64,000 nucleotides of DNA from Bradyrhizobium sp. SK17 (GCF_002831585.1 NZ_CP025113.1:1426001-1490000); one strand, 5' to 3'; shown: positions 1 to 9,794, counted from the first letter of the stretch. Notes: generated from the letters alone by a model not told the origin. Program-made: numbers and translations.

Positions 1-15
1 AACGGGCAGTAGCTC

Positions 16-1746
16 CTAGGTACTGCTCCCCGCCGCGGTCGCGACCACCGGGATCACCTCCTTGGCGGCGCGGTCGGGGGTCTCGTCCTTCCAGCGCACC
101 GAGCCGAACGGCCGCTCCAGCATCCGGCGCACCCGGATCGGCTCGGCGCCGATGTGGAAGTCGGCCGCCTTCTGATGCAGCTCGCGTTCGATCTGGGTGG
201 CGCGGTTGCGCTGGCGCAGGAAATCCAGCCAGGTCGGGCAATGATAGCGCTCGGTCCAGAGTTCGGGGTCGGCGATGTCGCGCGCGATCGACCAGCCATA
301 GGCGCCGTTGCGCTGCCGGCTGAGCTGCACATCCTGCATCACATTGTGGAAGGCGCGGGCATTGTCTTGCGCCACCCGGTACTCGATCTCGACCACCAGC
401 GGTCCGCTGCGCCCGGTCAGTTGCAGCTGCACCTGGGGATCGGCGAGCACATCGGTCGCGTCCTCGTTGCGCGCGCCGATCGGCGGCATCCTGAGCCAGA
501 TGCCGAGCACCGGCGACAGCAGCATCAGGCCGGCGGAGATCAGCAGCGCCATCTCGACGCCGCCCACATCCGTGATGCGGCCCCAGCACCAGCTTCCGAT
601 CGCAATGCCGCCGGCGATCGAGGCCTGAAAGGCCGCCAGCGAGCGGCCGGCGACCCAGCGCGGCGCCGATAGCTGCACGCCGATATTGAACAGCGCAATG
701 GCCAGCATCCACACCGCGCCCGCAACCACCAATGCGGCGGCGGTGATCACCGGCTGCTTGCTGGCGGCCACCGCCGCGATCGCCGCGCCCATCGTCAATG
801 CGCAGGCGCGGATCGCGGCTTCGCCGCTGAGCCGGCTGCGGATCGCGCTGATGTTGAGCGCGCCGATCACGGCGCCCATGCCGAAGGCGCCGAGCATGAT
901 GCCGTAGGTCTGCGCGCCGCCATGCAGCAAGTCGCGCGCCACCAGCGGCATCAGCGCCGAGACCGAGCCGCCGATGATGCCGGTCACCATGGTACGGGTC
1001 AGCACGATCCTGATCGATGGCGAATTGGTGATGTAGCGCACGCCGGAGACGATGGCGCGGTTGAGCCGCTCGCGCGGCAGCCGCGACGGCTCGCTGACGC
1101 GATTCCACAGGAACAGCACGACCAGCAGCGGCAAATACAGCACCGCATTGGCGGCGAAGGCCGCTACGGCGCCGGCGGACGCCACCACGATGCCGCCGAT
1201 CGCGGGACCGAAGCTGCGCGCGATGTTGTAGCTGATGCCGTTCAGCGCGACCGCCGCGGGCAGCGTTTCCGACGGCACCTGCTCGCTGACCGAGGATTGC
1301 CAGGCCGGCCCGAACAGCGCCATGCCGCTGCCGACCACGAAGCACAGCGCGAGCAGGATGTTCGGCGTCACCAGATTGAGCCAGGCCAGCACCGTGAGCG
1401 TGGTGGCGCCGGACAGCGCGATCATCAGCGAGACCAGCGCCACGATGCGGCGGTCATGCATGTCGGCGATGGCGCCTGCCGGCATCGAGATCAGCATCAC
1501 CGGCAGCATCAGCGCGGTCTGCACCAGCGCGACCTTGTCGGCTTCGGCGGTCATCTGGGTCATCGCCCAGGCGGCGCCGACGCCCTGGATCAGGATACCG
1601 AGATTGGAAAGCAGGCTGGCGAGCCAGATTCGCCTGAAGATTGAATGCCGTAACGGTGCAGTGATACTGTCGGCGCGGTCGCGCGGTTCGGTCATATCCG
1701 GTTCCGGTTGGCCTGCTATGGCTTGTTGAAATGATTCCGGCTGCAT
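16..1746 (-). CDS. MFS transporter of the MFS_3 (EntS-like) exporter type
   Basis: This is a predicted inner-membrane major facilitator protein of about 576 residues. A soluble N-terminus of about 35 residues precedes the first membrane helix, and roughly twelve hydrophobic segments run to about residue 425. The loop after helix 2 carries the MFS signature ADMHDRR near residue 95. The last 130 residues are soluble and mixed alpha/beta; a tail of this kind is usual for the PF05977 (transmembrane secretion effector) group, which includes enterobactin-type exporters. The substrate cannot be told from sequence. The start is an ATG preceded in frame by a TTG; no strong ribosome-binding site is visible and the ATG 17 codons further in is an alternative. 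It is divergent from the Tat-exported hydrolase. Confidence 0.85.
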   Translation of the reverse strand: MQPESFQQAIAGQPEPDMTEPRDRADSITAPLRHSIFRRIWLASLLSNLGILIQGVGAAWAMTQMTAEADKVALVQTALMLPVMLISMPAGAIADMHDRRIVALVSLMIALSGATTLTVLAWLNLVTPNILLALCFVVGSGMALFGPAWQSSVSEQVPSETLPAAVALNGISYNIARSFGPAIGGIVVASAGAVAAFAANAVLYLPLLVVLFLWNRVSEPSRLPRERLNRAIVSGVRYITNSPSIRIVLTRTMVTGIIGGSVSALMPLVARDLLHGGAQTYGIMLGAFGMGAVIGALNISAIRSRLSGEAAIRACALTMGAAIAAVAASKQPVITAAALVVAGAVWMLAIALFNIGVQLSAPRWVAGRSLAAFQASIAGGIAIGSWCWGRITDVGGVEMALLISAGLMLLSPVLGIWLRMPPIGARNEDATDVLADPQVQLQLTGRSGPLVVEIEYRVAQDNARAFHNVMQDVQLSRQRNGAYGWSIARDIADPELWTERYHCPTWLDFLRQRNRATQIERELHQKAADFHIGAEPIRVRRMLERPFGSVRWKDETPDRAAKEVIPVVATAAGSST

Positions 1747-1847
1747 CAACTGATGCCCGGCAAACGCGTGCGCTGTCCAGCGATTACGCTATGCTTGGCG
1801 GCTGTAGGACACAGCTAAAGCCCTGAAAGGCTTGGGGAAGGGGACCA

Positions 1848-3209
1848 ATGGCGCTGTCGCGGCGGGGGTTTTTGCAAGGGGCCGGCGCGCTGTCCCTGCT
1901 GGCTGGCCGGCTTACGGTCCCGGCGCTGGCCCAGTCAGCGTCCACTGCCGACATCCCGCCGATCCTGTTCGTGCACGGCAATGGCGATCATGCCGCGCTC
2001 TGGCTGACGACGCTGTGGCGGATGGAATCCAATGGCGTGCCGCGCGAGCGGATGGCCGCGATCAATTTCACCGATCCGCTGGCGCGCGCCGATGACAGGG
2101 TCGAGCAGGCGGGGCGTTCCTCGACCGAGGATCAGCGCCGCGCGCTCGCCGAGGCGGTCAGGGAGCTGAAGCAGAGCAGCGGCGCCGCGCGGATCGCGCT
2201 GGTCGGCAATTCCCGCGGCGGCAACGCGATCCGCAATTTCATCAAGAATGGTGGCGGCGGCGAGATCAGCCACGCGGTGCTGTGCGGCACGCCCAATCAC
2301 GGCGTCTACGCGTCGGACGACGGCCTCGGCAACGAGTTCAACGGCCGCGGCCCGTTCCTGCGCGGGCTGAACGACGGTGACAGCGAGGTGACTGTCGGCA
2401 CCGCGTTCCTGACATTGCGCAGCGACGGCCTCGATAAATATGCGCAGGCCGACGGACGCTTCATCGGCAAGCCGGGTACCCCGACCAACGTCACGACGGA
2501 AGGTCCGGCGCTGAAGGGCGCGACCAATCTGGTGCTCGGCGCGGTCGATCATCGCGAGACCGCGTATCATCCGCGCGCCTTTCGCGAGATCTACAAATTC
2601 ATCGCTAGCCACGAGCCGTCGCGGATCGAGATCGCGCCGGAGCAGTCGGTGAGGTTGAGCGGCCTCGTCACCGGCACGCCCGGCGGCGTGCCGACCAACC
2701 GGCCGGTGCCGGGCGCCACGGTCGACATCTATCACGTGGCGGCGGAGACCGGCGAGCGGATCGGCGGCCCGCTGCACAGCTCGCAGACCGGCGCCGACGG
2801 CCGCTGGGGTCCGGCGCAGGTCGATCCGTCCTGGCCGCTCGAATTCGTGCTGACGTCGCCCGATGCGGTGACGACGCACATCTATCGCTCGCCGTTTCCG
2901 CGCTCCTCCGAGATCGTGCATCTGCGCGCGGCGCGGCCGCTCACGCCCGCCGATGCCGGCGCGGGCGCCATCGTGCTGATGTCGCGGCCGCGTGGCTATT
3001 TCGGATTGCCGCGCGACATCGTGCTGTTCGACGGCAAGGAGCCGGCCGACGTCAAATCCGGGGTGCCGACCGATGCGGTGACGACACTGCGGCTGGCCGC
3101 GGCCGAGATCGGCCGTCCGGTCGCCGCGATCTTCAACGCCGAGCGCATTGTGATGCGGGCCTGGCCGGCGTCGGAAAACCGGATTGCGGTTGCCGAGCTG
3201 ACTTACTAG
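1848..3209 (+). CDS. Tat-exported alpha/beta-fold hydrolase (lipase/esterase-like)
   Basis: The N-terminus has a twin-arginine export signal, SRRGFLQGAGAL at residues 4-15, followed by a hydrophobic stretch ending in ALAQ, so the product is probably periplasmic. FVHGNG near residue 43 fits the oxyanion strand of an alpha/beta hydrolase, and GNSRGGN at 120-126 is a nucleophile elbow with Ser122. Residues from about 265 onward form a beta-rich C-terminal region with turn-rich repeats (TGTPGGVPTNRPVPGA), resembling a carboxypeptidase-regulatory or Ig-like domain. AAGGGGA lies just upstream of the ATG. The natural ester or polymer substrate is unknown. A short gap separates it from the P450, but no functional link is evident. 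Confidence 0.85.
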   Translation: MALSRRGFLQGAGALSLLAGRLTVPALAQSASTADIPPILFVHGNGDHAALWLTTLWRMESNGVPRERMAAINFTDPLARADDRVEQAGRSSTEDQRRALAEAVRELKQSSGAARIALVGNSRGGNAIRNFIKNGGGGEISHAVLCGTPNHGVYASDDGLGNEFNGRGPFLRGLNDGDSEVTVGTAFLTLRSDGLDKYAQADGRFIGKPGTPTNVTTEGPALKGATNLVLGAVDHRETAYHPRAFREIYKFIASHEPSRIEIAPEQSVRLSGLVTGTPGGVPTNRPVPGATVDIYHVAAETGERIGGPLHSSQTGADGRWGPAQVDPSWPLEFVLTSPDAVTTHIYRSPFPRSSEIVHLRAARPLTPADAGAGAIVLMSRPRGYFGLPRDIVLFDGKEPADVKSGVPTDAVTTLRLAAAEIGRPVAAIFNAERIVMRAWPASENRIAVAELTY

Positions 3210-3293
3210 GTCTTGTGAAACGGTCCGCGCGCCTTCATGGCGCCGGGATCGCAAGGCCGGATCGGCCGATGCGTGAGGCAGGAAGCGAGGACC

Positions 3294-4679
3294 ATGAGCA
3301 TAGCCGAAGTCTACGATATCACGGTCACGCGGCGCCCCCTGGTCCCGCCGGCGCCACCGCGCGCGTCCGACGACATGGGCGCATTCGAGCGGATGCGCGT
3401 GATGCGCAACTCGCCGATCGAGACCTGGGGCCAGCGCGCCTATCAGGACGACATCGTGCAGGGCCGCTTCTTCGGCCGCTCGAGCTTCATCCTCAACACG
3501 CCGGATGCGATCCGCCATGTGCTGGTCGACAATTACGAGAACTACCACCGCACGCCGGTCGGGCTGCGCGTGCTGCGCCCGATGCTGGGCGAGGGGCTGC
3601 TGATCGCCGAAGGTCGCGCGTGGAAGCATCAGCGCCGTACGCTGGCGCCGGCGTTCACGCCGCGCGCGGTGACGACGCTCGAGCCCTACATGATCGCGGC
3701 GGTCGACGAGACCATCGCCAAGTTGAAAGGTGCAAGCGGCGGTCCGGTCGATCTGCGCGAGGTGATGCAGCGCATGACGCTGGAGATCGCCGGCCGCACC
3801 ATGTTCTCGTTCGGGATGGATCGTCACGGCGCCGCGCTGCGCGACTTCGTGATGGAGTATGGCGACACGCTGGCGCGCCCGCATATGCTCGACCTGCTGC
3901 TGCCGTTGAGCTGGCCGACCCCGCAGGATTTCCGCCGCGCCCGCTTCCGCAAACGCTGGACCGCGTTCGTCGGCGAGCTGATGGCCGAACGCCGCGCCGC
4001 CGGCAAGGATGACAATGCGCCGGCCCGCGACCTGTTCGACCTGATGGGCTCCGCGCGCGATCCCGAGACCGGTGACGCCTTCACCGACGCTCAACTCGGC
4101 GACCAGGTCGCGACCATGATCCTGGCCGGCCACGAGACCACCGCGACCGCGCTGTTCTGGGCGCTCTATCTGCTTGCGCTCGATCCCGAGACCCAGGAGC
4201 AATTGGCGGCAGAAGCCAGGAGCGTGGCGACATCGGGCGCGCTCGACGTCGAGCGGCTGAAATTCACCCGCGCGGTGATCGACGAAACCATGCGGCTCTA
4301 TCCGCCGGCGTTCCTGATCGCGCGTGCGGCCGGCGGCCCCGATACGATCGCGGGCCGTTCGGTCAGCAAGCATGACGTGGTTCTGATCGCGCCGTGGCTG
4401 TTGCACCGGCATGAAAAGTTGTGGCGCGATCCGAATGCGTTCGTGCCGCAGCGGTTCATGACCGGAACGCCGCCGGATCGTTTCGCCTATTTGCCGTTCG
4501 GCGTCGGCGCACGGGTCTGCATCGGCGCGCATTTCGCGCTGGTCGAGGCGACGCTCGCGCTTGCCAAGATCATCGGCGCGTTCCGCGTCGCGCTCGCCGA
4601 CAAGGATCCGGTGATCCCGATCGGTGTGGTGACGACGCAGCCGAACCGCTCTCCGGTGTTTACGATCAAGCCGCGCTGA
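3294..4679 (+). CDS. Cytochrome P450
   Basis: This is a soluble bacterial P450 of 461 residues, a haem-thiolate monooxygenase. The I-helix oxygen-activation motif is AGHETT at 278-283, the K-helix ExxR pair is E331 and R334, and the haem-binding loop is PFGVGARVCIG at 401-411 with Cys409 as the expected axial ligand. There is no N-terminal membrane anchor. The ATG at 3294 was chosen over an in-frame one 19 codons upstream because AGCGAGG sits immediately before it and family homology begins there. No ferredoxin or reductase gene is adjacent, so the redox partner must be encoded elsewhere. The substrate is unknown. Confidence 0.95.
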   Translation: MSIAEVYDITVTRRPLVPPAPPRASDDMGAFERMRVMRNSPIETWGQRAYQDDIVQGRFFGRSSFILNTPDAIRHVLVDNYENYHRTPVGLRVLRPMLGEGLLIAEGRAWKHQRRTLAPAFTPRAVTTLEPYMIAAVDETIAKLKGASGGPVDLREVMQRMTLEIAGRTMFSFGMDRHGAALRDFVMEYGDTLARPHMLDLLLPLSWPTPQDFRRARFRKRWTAFVGELMAERRAAGKDDNAPARDLFDLMGSARDPETGDAFTDAQLGDQVATMILAGHETTATALFWALYLLALDPETQEQLAAEARSVATSGALDVERLKFTRAVIDETMRLYPPAFLIARAAGGPDTIAGRSVSKHDVVLIAPWLLHRHEKLWRDPNAFVPQRFMTGTPPDRFAYLPFGVGARVCIGAHFALVEATLALAKIIGAFRVALADKDPVIPIGVVTTQPNRSPVFTIKPR

Positions 4680-4709
4680 CCTTGTGCGGCCGCTTCCAAA
4701 TGCTCATCT

Positions 4710-4807
4710 AAAGCGGGATGAGATGAGGTTGAATCATCATCTCGCTTTGGCCTCTTGTTTGCGCATGATCTTTTCGGAAAACCGCTTCGCACTTTTCCGG
4801 ATCATGC
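4710..4807. repeat. Dispersed palindromic repeat, two hairpins
   Basis: Two adjacent imperfect inverted repeats fill the gap between the P450 and cyclase genes. The first runs 4710-4748 and pairs AAAGCGGGATGAGATGA with its complement. The second runs 4763-4807 and pairs GCATGATCTTTTCGGAAAA with TTTTCCGGATCATGC. A fragment of the same family (GCATGATCCGG) appears near 13865. Elements with this sequence are common between genes in Bradyrhizobium. It may also act as a terminator for the P450 gene. Confidence 0.75.
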
Positions 4808-4821
4808 TTTAGGTGCTCACC

Positions 4822-6231
4822 ATGAGCGATACGCAGGCCCAGTTCGCAGTTCTCAGGCAGACGACCGATCCGGCCGTCGTCGATGCGATGCAACAGTTGA
4901 TCGTCGATGGCCATGATCGCGAGCTCAATCGCATCAACGCGCTGGATTTCTCCGATCGAACCGGGCTCGATCAGGAGAAGGTGATCGCAGGCTTCCTGCA
5001 TGCTTCCCGGCTCGGTCTGTTCGACATGAGCTGGAACGTGCTGTGTCCCGGGTGTGGCGGCGTGCTCGATGCCCACACCACGCTGAAGTCGCTGCGTCAC
5101 GACGACTACAATTGCGCGCTATGCGCGGCCGGCTACGAGGCTTCCGTCGACGAGCTGGTCGAGGTGGCCTTCACGGTCAGCCCGCGGGTCCGTCACATCG
5201 CCGCGCACGATCCCAACACGCTGCCGATCTGGGAATATTTCCGGCAGATGTTCTGGAGCTCGGGAATCGAGTTCGACGAGAGCTCGCTGTCGACCCTGAT
5301 CAACGAGGTGACGCTGGAGGGGCTCGAGTTGCCGCCTGGCGAAAAGGCGATCCTGTCGCTCAACCTGCCCAATCAATTCGTCATCGTGTTCGAGCCGGTG
5401 ACGCATTCGGCGCACTTCTTCGCCATCGAGGGCGAGCCCACCACAGAACGCCAGCAGTTCTCGATCGCATTCAACAAGTCGCATGCCCCGACCGGCACCT
5501 CGACGATGCGGCCCGGGCCGCTGCGGCTGGCGCTGGAGAATCACGCCGATGTTCGCGTGCTGCCGTCGGTGTGGGTCGCGGGCGATCCGCTGCACAAATT
5601 GCTCGGGAAGCGCAAGCCGATCCTCACCGCGAAGCGGATGCTGTCGAACCAGACCTTCCGCGACGTGTTCAAGGCCGACAACCTCACCGTCGACCAGCGG
5701 CTGAAGATCACCGCGCTGACCTTCCTGTTCACCGACCTGAAGGGCTCGACCGCGCTCTATGAGCGGGTCGGCGATCTCGCCGCGTTCGATCTGGTGCGCG
5801 CGCATTTCCACGCGCTGCTCGAGATCATCGCCTCCGAGCGCGGCGCTGTCGTGAAGACGATCGGCGATGCGGTGATGGCGACCTTCATCCGACCCGAGCA
5901 TGCGTTGTCGGCGGGCTTAAGGATGCGCGCCGCGATGAAAGAGCTCAATGCCGAGCGCGGCAAGGAGGACTTGATCGTCAAGATCGGCATCCACGAGGGG
6001 CCGTGCCTCGCGGTGACGCTGAACGAGCGGCAGGATTATTTCGGCCAGACCGTGAATATCGCAGCAAGGGTACAGAGCCTGTCGACGTCGCAGGAAATCC
6101 ACCTGACCCAGCCGGTGATGGAATCGGCCGAGGTCGCGGGTATTCTCGATCGCGCGGCGATCAAGCCGATCCAGAAGGAAGCCGCGCTGCGCGGCATCGC
6201 CGACAAGCTCGTGGTGTACGAGATACCGTAA
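4822..6231 (+). CDS. Class III adenylate cyclase with N-terminal zinc-ribbon-like region (DUF5939-like)
   Basis: The C-terminal third (from about residue 297 of 469) is a class III nucleotidyl cyclase catalytic domain. Metal-binding aspartates are D305 in FLFTDLKGST and D349 in KTIGDAVMA. The adenine-specifying pair is K345 and D405, and the transition-state residues are N412 and R416 in VNIAARV, so it should make cAMP. The N-terminal part resembles DUF5939 sensory regions and contains two CxxC pairs (C75/C78 and C98/C101) spaced like a zinc ribbon. No membrane segment is seen, so it is likely cytosolic. The ATG at 4822 follows AGGTG and is preferred to the in-frame GTG three codons earlier. 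Confidence 0.9.
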   Translation: MSDTQAQFAVLRQTTDPAVVDAMQQLIVDGHDRELNRINALDFSDRTGLDQEKVIAGFLHASRLGLFDMSWNVLCPGCGGVLDAHTTLKSLRHDDYNCALCAAGYEASVDELVEVAFTVSPRVRHIAAHDPNTLPIWEYFRQMFWSSGIEFDESSLSTLINEVTLEGLELPPGEKAILSLNLPNQFVIVFEPVTHSAHFFAIEGEPTTERQQFSIAFNKSHAPTGTSTMRPGPLRLALENHADVRVLPSVWVAGDPLHKLLGKRKPILTAKRMLSNQTFRDVFKADNLTVDQRLKITALTFLFTDLKGSTALYERVGDLAAFDLVRAHFHALLEIIASERGAVVKTIGDAVMATFIRPEHALSAGLRMRAAMKELNAERGKEDLIVKIGIHEGPCLAVTLNERQDYFGQTVNIAARVQSLSTSQEIHLTQPVMESAEVAGILDRAAIKPIQKEAALRGIADKLVVYEIP

Positions 6232-6384
6232 CCATATTGCGAAACCGTAATGCTTGCCGAAACGTAATGCCGCAGCCGGAACCCGCACGGATTGCGCGGG
6301 TTCTGTTTCCACGCCATATAGATTTCAGCACGGCGTGCCAGATTACGCCAAAAGGCTTCCAGGCTTCATTCCACAGAGAGAGCA

Positions 6385-6888
6385 ATGCTCGACGGACTCC
6401 GCCAATTCATTGCCGATATCGTGTCCCCCGATGCACAGGCCGACCGCGCTTTCGACGATGGCGACTATCGTCTGGCGGCGAGCGCGCTGTTGGTGCATGT
6501 CGTCTCGCTGGACGGTGAACCGACGGTCGCCGAGAAGCGCAAGCTGCACAGCCTGATCGAGAGCCGCTTTCAGCTCGATCCCGGCACGGCCGACAAGCTG
6601 ATCGCCTCGGCGATGCGGGTCGAGGGCGAGGCTGTGGATCTCTATCACTTTACCAGCGTGATCATGCGCTCGGTGAATGAGGAAGGCCGGCTGCGCATCG
6701 TCGAGATGATGTGGGAGCTGGTCTATGCCGACGGCCAGGTCAGCGAGTTCGAGGACAATGTGGTCTGGCGCGCCGCCGATCTGCTCGGCATTTCCTCGCG
6801 CGACCGCATCGACCTCAAGCATCGGGTCGCCGAGAAGCAGGCCGCGTTGCCGAAGGGCCCCTGGGGCACCGCAGACGCGGCAATCTGA
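6385..6888 (+). CDS. TerB-like family protein
   Basis: A 167-residue all-helical cytosolic protein with two internal helical repeats. Each repeat carries an acidic loop (VSLDGEPTVAEK near residue 40 and YADGQVSEFEDN near 115) characteristic of the TerB/tellurite-resistance fold, where the loops bind metal. Stand-alone TerB-like proteins of this length are widespread in alphaproteobacteria and are not evidence of tellurite resistance; no terC, terD or terE is nearby. AGAGAG precedes the ATG. The role is unknown. Confidence 0.85.
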   Translation: MLDGLRQFIADIVSPDAQADRAFDDGDYRLAASALLVHVVSLDGEPTVAEKRKLHSLIESRFQLDPGTADKLIASAMRVEGEAVDLYHFTSVIMRSVNEEGRLRIVEMMWELVYADGQVSEFEDNVVWRAADLLGISSRDRIDLKHRVAEKQAALPKGPWGTADAAI

Positions 6889-7116
6889 CACGGTTGTGTG
6901 CGCAAGCGCGCCGACATCACAAATGACGAAATTTTAATGTCGATCGCGATCCGCCGCGATGGCAGGCGATCCCGGCTTAAAATCTGGCGTTTCATTGCCT
7001 ATTCGGCGCCGCATCATTGTCGACAAGCCCATACACGGCTTGCGTCCCACCGCGTGCCTATGCTCTCGTCGCCTTGTTGAGGACCTCACCGGAATTTGCA
7101 GTAAGAGTTTGAAGTC

Positions 7117-7896
7117 GTGACCGAGCGTGTGACGCTGATAACCGGGGCATCGGCGGGCATAGGCACCGAACTGGCGCGCGTGTTTGCATCGAACGGCCAT
7201 CGTGTGGCGCTGGTGGCGCGGCGTGCCGAGCGTTTGCAGGCGCTTGCCGCCGAGCTCGGGGCCAAGGGCTCCGCGGCGCCGATCGTCATTCCCTGCGACC
7301 TCCAGCAGACCGACGCCGGCGACCGGATCGCACAGGCCCTGACCGAGGCCGGGGTCGAGGTCGAATACCTGGTGAACAATGCCGGTTTCGGCCTGTTCGG
7401 CCTCGCGGTGACACGCGATCGCGCCGACCAGCTCGACATGATCAATGTCAACATCCGCGCGCTGACCGACCTGACGCTGCGCTTCGCCGATCAGTTGATC
7501 CGCAACCGCGGCGGTATCCTCAATCTCGGCTCGATCGCCGCGTTCCTGCCGGGACCCGGCATGGCCGTGTACTACGCCAGCAAGGCCTATGTGCTCTCGT
7601 TCTCGGAAGCATTGCGCTGTGAGCTGGCGCCGCAGGGCGTGCGCGTCACCGTGGTTTGCCCGGGACCGGTGCCGTCCGAGTTCCAGGATCGCGCTGGCTT
7701 CACCCCCGGATTCGATTCCGCTCTCCTGAATGTCACGCCTGCCGAGGTTGCCCGTCAGGCCTATCGCGGCCTGATGGCCAACAAGCGCGCCGTGCTGCCC
7801 GGCGCCTTCATCAAGCTGGTGCCATTCCTGCTCCGGTTGTTCCCGCGCTCCTTCGTCCTGATGGCGGTCGGCGGCTTCCAGCTCCGCAAGCGCTAG
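7117..7896 (+). CDS. SDR family oxidoreductase
   Basis: A classical short-chain dehydrogenase of 259 residues. The NAD(P)-binding motif TGASAGIG is at residues 9-16 and NNAG at 87-90. Ser139 and the Y152-xxx-K156 pair (YYASK) complete the catalytic set, and the PG motif follows at VVCPGPVPSEF. The C-terminus is hydrophobic, as in the DltE/YqjQ-like membrane-associated subgroup. The start is a GTG. The substrate is unknown and the neighbours give no pathway. Confidence 0.9.
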   Translation: MTERVTLITGASAGIGTELARVFASNGHRVALVARRAERLQALAAELGAKGSAAPIVIPCDLQQTDAGDRIAQALTEAGVEVEYLVNNAGFGLFGLAVTRDRADQLDMINVNIRALTDLTLRFADQLIRNRGGILNLGSIAAFLPGPGMAVYYASKAYVLSFSEALRCELAPQGVRVTVVCPGPVPSEFQDRAGFTPGFDSALLNVTPAEVARQAYRGLMANKRAVLPGAFIKLVPFLLRLFPRSFVLMAVGGFQLRKR

Positions 7897-8051
7897 CCAC
7901 AGCTCGCTTCACCGGAAAAGCCTCCGTCGAGCGCCGTTAAGGCTGTTTCTGGCCCGCGATTTGCTTTGCCTGGGTGTGCGCGAACTCACACGATGTTAAC
8001 GACCACTTAGCTATGATCGTGCCTTACGTGCCGAAGATTCAAGCAGAGGCA

Positions 8052-8867
8052 ATGTCGTTCCGGTCTGACCATCCCCGTGTCGTGGTGCCCTTCGCAGGCC
8101 GAAGGCCGGCCGCGATCACGCCGGTGGAGCAGATCTCGGATCAGCCCGCGCTGCGGCCAGTCCTGATCGTGCTGCATCAGGAGACATCGACCCCGGGGCG
8201 GATCGGCAACGCGCTGCGGGCGCTGGGCTACCCTCTCGACATCCGCCGCCCGCGCTTTGGCGACGCGCTGCCGGAAACACTCGACGCGCATGCCGGCGCG
8301 GTGATCTTCGGCGGCCCGATGAGCGCCAACGATCCCGATGATTACGTGCGGCGTGAGATCGACTGGATCGCGGTCCCGCTGCGCGAGCAGCGTCCGTTCC
8401 TGGGCATCTGCCTCGGCGCGCAGATGCTGGCACGGCAACTCGGCGCGCGGGTCGCGCCGCATCCGCAGGGTCGCGTCGAGGTCGGTTATTACCCGGTCAG
8501 GCCGACCGAGGCGGGCCGCGCGCTCTGCCCGGACTGGCCGGCGCGGGTCTATCATTGGCATGGCGAAGGCTTTCAACTGCCCGACGGCGCCGACCTGCTC
8601 GCGACAGGCGACGATTTCCCGGTGCAGGCGTTCCGGTTCGGCAACGCCTTCGGCCTGCAATTCCATCCCGACGTGACCTACGCGATGATGCATCGCTGGA
8701 CCACGCGCGGTTGCGCGCGCATGGATTCGCCGGGCGCCCAACCGGGTCATCTGCATTTCGCCGAGCGCGCCGTGCACGATGCCGCCGAGCGTGCGTGGCT
8801 GAAGCATTTCGTCGATGGCTGGATCACCCGCGTGCCGCGTGCGGTGATGCTGCAAGCCGCCGAATAG
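8052..8867 (+). CDS. Class I glutamine amidotransferase-like protein
   Basis: A type 1 glutamine amidotransferase fold of 271 residues. The nucleophile elbow FLGICLGAQ places the catalytic cysteine at 120, and GLQFHPDVT places the histidine at 205. The third triad residue, normally Glu two positions after the His, is Asp207 here. About 30 residues of low-complexity N-terminus precede the fold. The ATG at 8052 has AGAGG upstream; two earlier in-frame starts at 7974 and 8013 lack one. Such stand-alone proteins resemble the GMP-synthase-like GATase1 subgroup, whose ammonia acceptor or gamma-glutamyl substrate is usually unknown. Confidence 0.85.
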   Translation: MSFRSDHPRVVVPFAGRRPAAITPVEQISDQPALRPVLIVLHQETSTPGRIGNALRALGYPLDIRRPRFGDALPETLDAHAGAVIFGGPMSANDPDDYVRREIDWIAVPLREQRPFLGICLGAQMLARQLGARVAPHPQGRVEVGYYPVRPTEAGRALCPDWPARVYHWHGEGFQLPDGADLLATGDDFPVQAFRFGNAFGLQFHPDVTYAMMHRWTTRGCARMDSPGAQPGHLHFAERAVHDAAERAWLKHFVDGWITRVPRAVMLQAAE

Positions 8868-8984
8868 CCGCCACGCGGAATTTCACGCCGCCTTTTCATT
8901 TGCAGGGATGTGCTACTGTCGGCGGCGGCACGCGGCCCGCATCGTCGCGCGCACCAAATAAGAACAACGCAAAGGGAGATCGCC

Positions 8985-9794
8985 GTGCGCTACGAACACA
9001 TTCTCTATGAGGTCAGCGACAGGATCGCGACCATCACGCTCAATCGGCCCGACCGCATGAATGCGTGGACGGCGATCATGGAGCGCGACGTACGCCACGC
9101 GATGGATGCCGCATCCAACGACGACAATGTTCGCGTCATCATCTTGACCGGCGCGGGCCGCGGCTTCTGCGCCGGAGCCGACATGGAAGCGCTGAAGGGG
9201 ATCGATCCCAACGAGGTCAGGCGCGGCGAGGGCGTCGCGTTCGACATGAACCGCCGCGCCGATTGGCAGACGCGCTACGCCTATTACCCCGCGATCAAGA
9301 AGCCCGTGATCGCGATGCTCAACGGTGCCACCGCCGGCATCGGTCTGGTCCACGCGCTGTATTGCGATTTGCGCTTCGCCGCCGATAGCGCGGTGTTCAC
9401 CACGGCCTTCGCGCGCCGCGGCCTGATCGCCGAGCATGGCATCAGCTGGATGCTGCCGCGTATCGTCGGCCATGCCAACGCGCTCGATCTGTTGATGTCG
9501 GCGCGGCGCGTGTCGGCGGCGGAGGCGCTGCGCATCGGCCTCGTCAACCGGCTCTGCGCGCCCGACAAATTGCGCGAGGAAACCTATGCCTATGCCCGTG
9601 ACCTTGCCGACTTCGTCTCGCCGAGCGCGATCGCGGTGATCAAGCGCCAGGTCTACGACGTGCCGTTCCAGACGCTGGCTGAAGCCACCATCGACGCCAA
9701 CCGCGAGATGCAGATCGCGCTCAAGGGCAATGATTTCAGGGAAGGCGTCGCGAGCTTCGTGGAGAAGCGTCCGCCACGGTTTACGGGGACGTGA
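8985..9794 (+). CDS. Enoyl-CoA hydratase/isomerase family protein
   Basis: A crotonase-superfamily enzyme of 269 residues that acts on acyl-CoA thioesters in the cytosol. The oxyanion-hole motifs are [10 protein letters not shown] at 58-67 and NGATAGIG at 113-120. GLIAEHG at 147-152 carries an acidic residue at the usual catalytic region. The GTG start was chosen because AAAGGGAGAT lies just before it. It is monocistronic here, so the exact acyl-CoA cannot be assigned; beta-oxidation or short-chain acyl-CoA breakdown is the likely setting. Confidence 0.9.
   Translation: MRYEHILYEVSDRIATITLNRPDRMNAWTAIMERDVRHAMDAASNDDNVRVIILTGAGRGFCAGADMEALKGIDPNEVRRGEGVAFDMNRRADWQTRYAYYPAIKKPVIAMLNGATAGIGLVHALYCDLRFAADSAVFTTAFARRGLIAEHGISWMLPRIVGHANALDLLMSARRVSAAEALRIGLVNRLCAPDKLREETYAYARDLADFVSPSAIAVIKRQVYDVPFQTLAEATIDANREMQIALKGNDFREGVASFVEKRPPRFTGT

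Noticed and set aside
6385..6888. Tellurite-resistance locus
   Set aside because: Only a lone TerB-like gene is present, with no terC, terD, terE or terZ, so resistance cannot be inferred.
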